Assembly (NCBI GenBank): GCA_900128565.1
Contig: LT636140.1
Location: 1-14,390 of the forward strand
DNA length: 14,390 nucleotides
Direction of reading: 5' to 3'
Source: Stramenopiles sp. TOSAG23-6
Taxonomy: Eukaryota > Sar
The notes below the pieces were generated by a model that was not told the origin of the DNA, did not search any database, and saw only the letters and a program-made list of their open reading frames with translations. A program made the position numbers and the translations under genes. Position 1 is the first letter of the stretch. Each line of letters begins with the position of its first letter. Below, in pieces: positions 1 through 5,739 of this stretch.

Positions 1-454
1 TACCCAACATTGCCTTTTTATGTGCTTCTTTATTTGTATTAGATAGTTCATCGCATGGTAATTGATTTAATACACCGAGTAAAGCTTGTTTGTGTTGAAT
101 AAAGTTGGCTTTCGACATTTCTAAGCATGGAAGTGTGCTCAATATACCCAGCATTGCCTTTTTATGTGCTTCTTTATTTGTATTAGATAGTTCATTACAT
201 GGTAATTGATTCAATACACCGCGTAAAGCTTGTTTGTGTTGAATAGAGTTAGCTTTCGACATTTCTAAGCATGGAAGTGTGCTCAATATACCCAACATTG
301 CCTTTTTATGTGCTTCTTTATTTGTATTAGATAGTTCATCGCAAGGTAGTTGATTCAATACGCCGAGTAAAGCTTGTTTGTGATGGACAAAATTAGCTTT
401 CGATAACTCTGAACATGGCAACTGGCTTAATACATCTTGCATACGTCGTTTATG
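1..454 (-). repeat. 144-bp coding tandem repeat (two 24-aa subunits)
   Basis: Copies begin at 1, 145 and 289 on the plus strand (tacccaacattgcc / tacccagcattgcc), an exact 144-bp period, and differ at only a few positions. A more diverged half unit follows to about 454. The array continues past the left edge, so its copy number is unknown. Confidence 0.95.
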
Positions 455-1162
455 TACTTGCTTGTATTTTCTACGGTCAATATATTTTTTAGATGGTTTC
501 AATTTTGCTAGATGATTGAAGAATTTAGTTTTAGCTCTATTACCAATAGTTTGCAAAGAATGGTGTAATAACTCTAAAGATTTTGCATGTCTCATATACT
601 TCTGTAATTGCACATCTAAATCATCTATTTGATTTGTCCAGTTATCAATGTAGTGTTGCAGCTGTTTGTCTTTTATACTCAATTCAGTCGTTGATTCATC
701 GTTTTGTTTTCCAAATTTTAAAATTTGTTTGTGATGTTGTTCAACTAGTGAATTTTGTTCTTTGTATGCGTTTTCAAGTTTGGGGATTTTTAGTAATACA
801 TTTCTCAAAGATTCTATCAATCTTTCTTGCAAAATGTGTAGTATACTTTGCTCAGTGGTTTTGACCTGTTTACTTTTATCAATTCCCGAATTTCCAGTTA
901 TTCGTCTTTGTTTTTGTTGGAGTTGCTCAATTCTATCACTTACTTTTTGTCGATCTTTCTCAAATAGTTTACGTTGTGTACGTGCAATTTCAAGAGAACC
1001 ACACGTTCGAAAGAGATTTCGCTTCGCATTAGCATAAAATGAGCGTTTTCCAAATTTATCGTATATTTTCACTGATCTTCCTAAAGATAATTGGGCTTCT
1101 TTCATCTCTGCTTTATTTCGCTTCCAGCTTCTTTTCGATCGGGATCGAGATAGAAAACTCAT
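1..1162 (-). CDS. LPCxELS tandem-repeat protein with coiled-coil-like N-terminus (3' end beyond window)
   Basis: The frame is open from an ATG at 1162 to the window edge (387 codons read, no stop reached); an in-frame TAA at 1174-1172 supports this start. Residues 1-50 are strongly basic (MSFLSRSRSKRSWKR...). Residues about 50-235 are rich in Lys, Gln, Glu and Leu with heptad-like spacing, suggesting coiled coil. From residue 237 there are six complete 24-residue units and part of a seventh. Each begins with His-Lys and contains L-P-C-x-E-[LM]-S followed by an Asn three residues later. Units alternate between two subtypes, so the DNA period is 144 bp. I do not recognise the family. Each unit is long enough for one or two helices, so a helical solenoid is possible, but that is inference. 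The gene is real in my view because the repeat keeps frame and no stop occurs over 1.16 kb. Confidence 0.85.
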   Translation of the reverse strand, partial: MSFLSRSRSKRSWKRNKAEMKEAQLSLGRSVKIYDKFGKRSFYANAKRNLFRTCGSLEIARTQRKLFEKDRQKVSDRIEQLQQKQRRITGNSGIDKSKQVKTTEQSILHILQERLIESLRNVLLKIPKLENAYKEQNSLVEQHHKQILKFGKQNDESTTELSIKDKQLQHYIDNWTNQIDDLDVQLQKYMRHAKSLELLHHSLQTIGNRAKTKFFNHLAKLKPSKKYIDRRKYKQVHKRRMQDVLSQLPCSELSKANFVHHKQALLGVLNQLPCDELSNTNKEAHKKAMLGILSTLPCLEMSKANSIQHKQALRGVLNQLPCNELSNTNKEAHKKAMLGILSTLPCLEMSKANFIQHKQALLGVLNQLPCDELSNTNKEAHKKAMLG

Positions 1163-1513
1163 CAAATTATTTTAGCATTGTAAAACAAAAATGTATAAGG
1201 AGTGTGATTATATCTATGAGAATATTCAGATAATCTTTGCCAAGAAATACAAATTAGTATTATACTTGGTTTTCGATCAGGTGAATAGTTAACTGTGGTG
1301 TCAAGTCATCTTCAACTGCTGATGTTGACTCAACGGTCGAAAAATGATTCCGCTTCTTTTGAATCTTTTCGCCAGAATAAATAGGACTTGTGTGTTCCTT
1401 CGTGTGCCGGACAACGATTACTCTGCAAGTATAAACGATCAAAAGGTGGTTTTATATTTTATATTGCCCACCAGTGGGATACATTCAATAATATTCACGA
1501 CCATCTCTTCTGC
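1163..1513. other. Unresolved interval with competing short ORFs
   Basis: No gene can be assigned with confidence. A minus-strand open stretch (1442 to 1260, ending TAA) reads as a plausible polar C-terminus (...EDDLTPQLTIHLIENQV) but has no ATG, so it would need an upstream exon. A possible acceptor, ttatacttgcag, lies inside its 5' part near 1427. A plus-strand ORF from an ATG at 1344 is also open to 1550. Bases 1163-1259 presumably carry the promoter of the minus-strand repeat gene. No RNA gene was recognised. Confidence 0.4.
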
Positions 1514-1690
1514 ATGTTTAAATTTCTCCGTACTCGGACTGGCAACGTAGTTGGAGCCTTTGGAATTCTAGGTGTTATTAATGCGCTTGTATATTTGAAG
1601 TCGTATTCCCGGTCAAAACAGATTGAAAAAGAGTACACAGCAGAGTCCAATATTATTTATCTTTCTGATAGGACCGATAAAACTGTATGA
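1514..1690 (+). CDS. Possible small single-span membrane protein, 58 aa
   Basis: An ATG at 1514 opens 58 codons ending in TGA, 27 bp before the next start codon. The product has a short basic N-terminus (MFKFLRTRTG), one hydrophobic stretch at about residues 11-27 and a charged tail. This layout is seen in small mitochondrial inner-membrane subunits, but I recognise no family. The same frame is open upstream to 1385 without another ATG, so the true 5' end could lie in an earlier exon. A 29-bp gtggtt...ccag segment (1446-1474) would join it in frame to the ATG at 1344, but that is far shorter than the one intron supported here. It could also be a chance ORF, because the opposite strand is open in part. 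Confidence 0.3.
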   Translation: MFKFLRTRTGNVVGAFGILGVINALVYLKSYSRSKQIEKEYTAESNIIYLSDRTDKTV

Positions 1691-1717
1691 ATAGTACAAC
1701 AAGTAAATTGTGATCAT

Positions 1718-2482
1718 ATGAAGAAGCGTCGTGTACCAAGGAGAGCTAAGAAGCATCAGCCGAAAAAGAAGCGTAAAAAAGAAGCCACAGTATCCGAAGC
1801 GCAACGCACGGATGATGTTTGTTGTTCTATATGTCTTGATAAACTTAAAATGACTTCAGGTGTTGCAACATTGGATTCTTGTAGACATCGCTTTCACTAC
1901 CACTGTATATTAAAGTGGGCACTTCAGAATAATAGTTGTCCAAGTTGCAAGAAAATTTTCAGAACAGCACGTCACTGGCAAACAACATCTTCGTCCCAAT
2001 TAATACCTTCCAAGATAGTTTTACCAAATAGTTTGCTAAGGTCTGTGCCTGATACTGATACTAATCAACTTAGGAATAATAGTTCAATTAGGATTGAGTC
2101 AAAAATATCTCAATCAAGAAGGCAATCAGTTCGTCTCCAGAATAGAGAAAATAATAACCGTCTAGATGTTCAACAATATGCTTCAGATCGTTTATCACGT
2201 GTAATTGCACGTGCAGAGTTAGAATATGAAAAAGCAAAGGTACAATCAGTGTCTATTGAAACGCGACGACTCAAACGAAAAATAAAAAATATTGATAAAT
2301 TGAATGAGGAAATAACAAATAGTAGTAAAAATATTAAAGAACCTAGTATACAACCAGTATCAATACCTAGAATACATGTTTCATCATTTGCCTCTTTTAC
2401 AGTGGATACCTCTGAAATTGATGAATTGAGACAAAAGAATTTAGAATTGCAAAGACAGATTGATGCAATGGAGAAAAAATAA
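1718..2482 (+). CDS. RING-H2 finger protein (probable E3 ubiquitin ligase)
   Basis: This is a 254-aa product. Residues 1-22 are very basic (KKRRVPRRAKKHQPKKKRKK), a likely nuclear localisation signal. A complete C3H2C3 RING spans residues 36-77: C36-x2-C39, C55-x-H57, H60-x2-C63, C74-x2-C77. Trp67 lies where E2-binding RING fingers usually carry a Trp. After a Ser/Asn/Arg-rich linker, residues about 155-205 and 232-254 look coiled coil. RING fingers of this class normally recruit a ubiquitin-charged E2, so nuclear ubiquitin ligase activity is the best inference; the substrate is unknown. The spacing (WAxxNNSCPSC) recalls the Asr1/PHRF1/TOPORS group, but no PHD or other domain follows. The ATG at 1718 precedes the basic stretch and is the only sensible start. 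Confidence 0.88.
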   Translation: MKKRRVPRRAKKHQPKKKRKKEATVSEAQRTDDVCCSICLDKLKMTSGVATLDSCRHRFHYHCILKWALQNNSCPSCKKIFRTARHWQTTSSSQLIPSKIVLPNSLLRSVPDTDTNQLRNNSSIRIESKISQSRRQSVRLQNRENNNRLDVQQYASDRLSRVIARAELEYEKAKVQSVSIETRRLKRKIKNIDKLNEEITNSSKNIKEPSIQPVSIPRIHVSSFASFTVDTSEIDELRQKNLELQRQIDAMEKK

Positions 2483-2758
2483 AGTTAAATTTCGAACCCT
2501 AACCCTAATAAAAATTTTCTAAACTTTTTTGATGTTTGACTCGCGATGTTCTGAAATTTATAATTTTCACATGCGACGACTACCTGATAAAGCCATACTC
2601 CTAATATCAAACTTGCGTATGAAAAACTGGGTACCTATTAAGTATATCACCGTATGATAGATATCGATATTGTGTCTTTGAGTCCCAGCCTTCTTTCTCC
2701 TTTACTATTATATTTTTTTAGTAGGATAGCCTAAGAATATATTCTCTGTGTAAAGTCC
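2483..2758. promoter_or_regulatory. 3' flank of RING gene and promoter region of GNAT gene
   Basis: This 276-bp AT-rich gap between two co-oriented genes has a possible AATAAA signal at 2507-2512. A pyrimidine-rich tract at about 2686-2720 (ccttctttctcctttactatta) precedes the next start by some 40 bp. No convincing ORF was found. Confidence 0.4.
2495..2508. repeat. Short telomere-like motif AACCCTAACCCTAA
   Basis: Two CCCTAA units lie 12 bases after the RING gene stop and overlap a possible AATAAA poly(A) signal (2507-2512). The motif matches the TTAGGG telomere type and plant telobox elements. It is too short to mark a chromosome end. Confidence 0.6.
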
Positions 2759-3469
2759 ATGGAGGGAAGTAATGATATGGGACTATCCTGTAAAAGTGCA
2801 GATTCCGTACCTATGTGTAAAGCATGCAAACACAGACATTTTCCAGGTCAGAAGTGCCCAATATGTGGACATAATGGAAAAGGAAAAAAATATAGGAAAT
2901 TTCAGAGTTTTTGTAAAACTACTGGTCCGACTCCTCTCACACTACATTTCAAGACGTTTGATATGTCCACTAGAGTAGAAGAACGTAATAGACTTTGGGC
3001 GTTTGCAAGAATAATAAGACGTCACGTCTTCGTCGAAGAATGTAAAATTCCAAGTAAGATAGAATTTGGCGAAATTGATAGCAATAGTCGTCATATTATG
3101 GCTTTTATTGGTGACTCGCCAGTTTCATATTTACGTTGGAGAATAATTAGTTCCTCTGATGAGTTATTGAAAAGTTTAGGCGTGACTGGACAAAGTTTTG
3201 CTATAATTGAAAGATTATGTACATTAAGTCGTAATAGAAAAAAAGGTTTAGCTATACAAATATTTGCGCAATGTATTCAAGATATTTCTCTAATTGCAAA
3301 AGCAAATAAGTTGTCTATATCTGCAATAATATCACATAGTTCACCAGACAATACTATAGCATTACACATTTTTGAAAAGTTTAACTTTAGAAAAGTAGGT
3401 CATATCATTGAAACTGACAGAGGACTTAGGCAAACATTGCTTCTACCACAAAATGATCTAAAAAAATAA
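2759..3469 (+). CDS. Zinc-ribbon plus GNAT N-acetyltransferase fusion protein
   Basis: This is a 236-aa product. A compact zinc-binding module is visible at residues 20-38: C20-x2-C23-x9-C33-x2-C36, with His25, His27 and His38 nearby, followed by a basic linker (KGKKYRK). From about residue 70 the pattern fits a GNAT fold: an R..VFVEE segment (residues 88-95), as in GNATs related to E. coli ElaA, then a beta strand ending ERLCTLSRNRKKGLA. There R160-x2-G163-x-A165 occupies the acetyl-CoA pyrophosphate-binding loop. The closing segment IALHIFEKFNFRKVGH resembles the usual GNAT C-terminal 'FYekfGF..vG' motif. The acceptor substrate is unknown; the zinc ribbon suggests protein or nucleic-acid binding. 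The ATG at 2759 follows an in-frame stop at 2732. Confidence 0.8.
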   Translation: MEGSNDMGLSCKSADSVPMCKACKHRHFPGQKCPICGHNGKGKKYRKFQSFCKTTGPTPLTLHFKTFDMSTRVEERNRLWAFARIIRRHVFVEECKIPSKIEFGEIDSNSRHIMAFIGDSPVSYLRWRIISSSDELLKSLGVTGQSFAIIERLCTLSRNRKKGLAIQIFAQCIQDISLIAKANKLSISAIISHSSPDNTIALHIFEKFNFRKVGHIIETDRGLRQTLLLPQNDLKK

Positions 3470-3576
3470 TAGTATATAAAATATAAAATTAATTTTCGTT
3501 TTGATTTATTTTCTATAAAAAGAAAGACAAAAGTCCGAAATTTGGAATCATATCAAGGTGTAATTGTACATTTTTA

Positions 3577-4758
3577 CTACTTGAACCAATCATCCGCATC
3601 ACCCCAACCTCCACTACCTTCAATACTTACATGTCGTCCACTACCAACAGCAGCAGAAACTTTTTTCTTTACTTCTGGCTTTTTCGTGGTTGAAACTGTA
3701 GAAGTATTTTTTTTCTCAGTTTTTGGAATGTCAGTTTTTGGAATCTCTTTTTCTGGAATCTCTTTTTCTGTTTTCTTTGTAGTTTCTTTTTTTGGATCGG
3801 ACGCATTTCCATCGTCATGTATCCAACTATCCATATCATTACTATTTGAAGTATTTTGAATATTTGGTCGGGTCTCTTCTGCAGTTGACTGAATACTTAT
3901 TATTTTCTTCCTAATCGGTTTCTTTTTAATTTTTTTACGACGACTTAGAAGAGAACCTCTATTTGTAACTCTTGACTCTACTTTCCCACTTATATTGGAT
4001 GATGTCATGAGGCTATACATATTCTTCTCTTTTCGATCATCTATTGATTGTGGAATTTGTGGGGGTAGTTTTAGTTCAAAAGATGGTGTTTCATTTACTT
4101 TTGGTGCAGGAGGTAGAGTTGATAATTTAGGAGATGATTTCATCGCATCAGCCAAAGAAAATGCAGAATTAGTATCTCCCCAACCACCATCATCAGACTC
4201 AACTTCAGTAGGGGCAGGATTTAGTTTTGGACTTTCAACGCTCTTTGACGAATCAGAGGAAGTCTTCCCTGATAAACCCATTTCAACCATCATTGCCATT
4301 AGTCCCATATCACCACCAACCATTGGCTTTACAACGTTTCCACTGTTTGCTGGAGATAAAGGTGGCGTCGCACATACCTGCACCAAGTCTTTTATACGTT
4401 TGCGATATTTCGCAGCAGCTCTTGAATTATATTTTGAAGTTGCCTTGCCATGTAATTCACTGAAGCCATTTTTAACAAAGAATTTTCGAGCCGCTTCATT
4501 TCCGCCAGATACCATTGCTTTTATTTCAGCAGGTTTCCATTTATCTAAATCTAAAGATCGTACAAAACTTAAGTGAACACCAAGGTTACGATGAACACCA
4601 GAACAGTCAAAGCATAAAAGTACTCCATATGTTACAGATGCCCACGATGGATTCTTTGCCGGGCAGTCAAAGCATGTCTTATTACCACGTTTCATCTTAA
4701 GTTTACGGAATAGCGGTGCTAAGAGTTCCGGTTCAAACGCTCCTGGAGTACCTGCCAT
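3577..4758 (-). CDS. ArfGAP of the ArfGAP2/3 (Glo3) type
   Basis: This is a 393-aa product starting at the ATG at 4758 ([13 protein letters not shown]); a longer frame exists only with a TTG start. The ArfGAP zinc finger is complete: C29-x2-C32-x16-C49-x2-C52, with the catalytic arginine finger R57 in [16 protein letters not shown]. The stretch [15 protein letters not shown] and the later [14 protein letters not shown] are typical of ArfGAP2/3 rather than ArfGAP1 or SMAP. Such proteins stimulate GTP hydrolysis on Arf1 and cycle with COPI coats at the Golgi. The tail is Ser/Pro/Lys-rich and carries a basic patch ([13 protein letters not shown]). It also has acidic Trp motifs: GGWGD at W193, DSWIHDD in the middle and [11 protein letters not shown] at the very end. 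The ISS-type Glo3 repeats of animal and yeast members are not evident. The gene is convergent with the GNAT gene and divergent from the lipoyl-protein gene. Confidence 0.93.
   Translation of the reverse strand: MAGTPGAFEPELLAPLFRKLKMKRGNKTCFDCPAKNPSWASVTYGVLLCFDCSGVHRNLGVHLSFVRSLDLDKWKPAEIKAMVSGGNEAARKFFVKNGFSELHGKATSKYNSRAAAKYRKRIKDLVQVCATPPLSPANSGNVVKPMVGGDMGLMAMMVEMGLSGKTSSDSSKSVESPKLNPAPTEVESDDGGWGDTNSAFSLADAMKSSPKLSTLPPAPKVNETPSFELKLPPQIPQSIDDRKEKNMYSLMTSSNISGKVESRVTNRGSLLSRRKKIKKKPIRKKIISIQSTAEETRPNIQNTSNSNDMDSWIHDDGNASDPKKETTKKTEKEIPEKEIPKTDIPKTEKKNTSTVSTTKKPEVKKKVSAAVGSGRHVSIEGSGGWGDADDWFK
3716..3775 (-). repeat. 15-bp tandem repeat in the ArfGAP tail
   Basis: Four diverged 15-bp units (tcagtttttggaatg type, then tctttttctggaatc type) encode the KEIPE / KEIPK / TDIPK pentapeptide run. 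Confidence 0.75.
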
Positions 4759-5070
4759 TATACACAATATAATATAGATGTCACACAGAAGTGAGTGGAT
4801 TGATCTCAAACTCAAAGAATATAATTATAATATTGAATTGATCTCTATAATTATGTCAACACTCAATTCTGGTAGCTAACAGACACCGGTCGTTCAGTTC
4901 CTCGTACATGTATTTATCACGAAATATCGATGTTTATTAGCGATCAGATCTGAGATCAATCAGATTCTCAATCAAATGCAATCAAATGCCAATCGCAATG
5001 CAAATTGTACGGAATTGTACGTAGTCCTATATTATAGAATCTGATACTTCAGATAGTCTTTCGGAGAAAT
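4759..5070. promoter_or_regulatory. Shared divergent promoter region of ArfGAP and lipoyl-protein genes
   Basis: These 312 bp separate two divergent start codons and contain no convincing ORF. The half nearer the lipoyl gene is rich in short repeated words: the palindrome TCAGATCTGA (4944-4953), a further TCAGAT at about 4960, the hairpin ATCTGA-tact-TCAGAT (5039-5054), and the direct repeat AATTGTAC at 5003-5010 and 5013-5020. No TATA box is clear. These words may be factor-binding sites; this is inference. Confidence 0.5.
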
Positions 5071-5676
5071 ATGTATTTACGATTGCGTACACAAGCTCGC
5101 CACACGTTTGCCCCAACTCTTCGTTATTTTAGTAATGGGCTTCCTGACCATGATCAATTAGTATTACCTTCTTTAAGTCCCACAATGGAGACAGGTGTAA
5201 TTGCTCGTTGGAATGTTAAAGAAGGTGAGTTCATTGAGGCAGGTTCTATTATCTGTGAAGTGGAAACTGATAAAGCAACTGTTGATTATGAGTCTACTGA
5301 TGATGGTTGGTTAGCTAAAATACTAAAGGGAACTGATAGTGGGGCAATGGCAGTTGGAACTGTTATTGGAATCACTGTAGAAGACGAGGAAGATATCGCT
5401 GCTTTTGGAGACTACTCTATATCTGAAGCTGTTGAAAATCCACCAACACCATCGCATGAGGCCCCACCAACACCGATAGCAAATAATTCTTCGGTTGCTT
5501 CAACTACTGAAGTTCCTAAAAAAATACAAGCCCCACAACCAAGCGTAGCAGTTGATCCTATATGGAAGAAAAATTTAATGTCAACTCCAATAGGTACAAT
5601 TCTTGCACAGCAGCAAAGGGAGTATATTGAAGAATATGGTGACTGTGGAACAGAACCTTTAGATTATAATGTTTGA
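5071..5676 (+). CDS. Short mitochondrial lipoyl-domain protein (pyruvate dehydrogenase E2/protein X-like)
   Basis: This is a 201-aa product. Residues 1-21 (MYLRLRTQARHTFAPTLRYFS) form an Arg-rich, acid-free presequence typical of mitochondrial import. Residues about 28-108 are a biotinyl/lipoyl domain: LPSLSPTMETG, then E-T-D-K68-A-T with the lipoylated lysine, and a GxxVGTVIG-type end. This matches the first lipoyl domain of pyruvate dehydrogenase E2 and of protein X. A Pro/Thr/Ala-rich flexible linker follows (about 118-162), as in E2 enzymes. The peripheral subunit-binding domain and the acetyltransferase core, which E2 proteins have beyond this point, are both absent. The protein instead ends in a tail of about 40 residues (WKKNLMSTPIGTILAQQQRE...) that I do not recognise. 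It could be an accessory lipoyl carrier or a reduced protein X of a 2-oxoacid dehydrogenase complex. Confidence 0.88.
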   Translation: MYLRLRTQARHTFAPTLRYFSNGLPDHDQLVLPSLSPTMETGVIARWNVKEGEFIEAGSIICEVETDKATVDYESTDDGWLAKILKGTDSGAMAVGTVIGITVEDEEDIAAFGDYSISEAVENPPTPSHEAPPTPIANNSSVASTTEVPKKIQAPQPSVAVDPIWKKNLMSTPIGTILAQQQREYIEEYGDCGTEPLDYNV

Positions 5677-5739
5677 TTCAATTAAGAAGAATGTTAATGT
5701 AGGAGTATATTTTTTTATGCTTTTGATTTCTAAATAAGT

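Noticed and set aside
1-454. CRISPR array or non-coding satellite
   Set aside because: The units are directly abutting, have no spacers and keep one reading frame throughout.
1135-1148. Inverted repeat TCGATC-gg-GATCGA
   Set aside because: It lies in the coding region and follows from Ser-Arg-Ser-Arg codons; a regulatory role is not supported.
583-1233. Plus-strand ORFs of 60-90 codons
   Set aside because: They overlap a minus-strand frame that stays open for 387 codons with an in-frame repeat; the plus readings are Phe/Leu/Cys-rich shadows.
3995-4576. 193-codon plus-strand ORF
   Set aside because: It is antisense to the ArfGAP gene, whose zinc finger and motifs are complete.
4759-4815. 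Longer ArfGAP with 19 extra N-terminal residues
   Set aside because: It would start at TTG; the ATG at 4758 gives the usual ArfGAP2/3 distance to the zinc finger.
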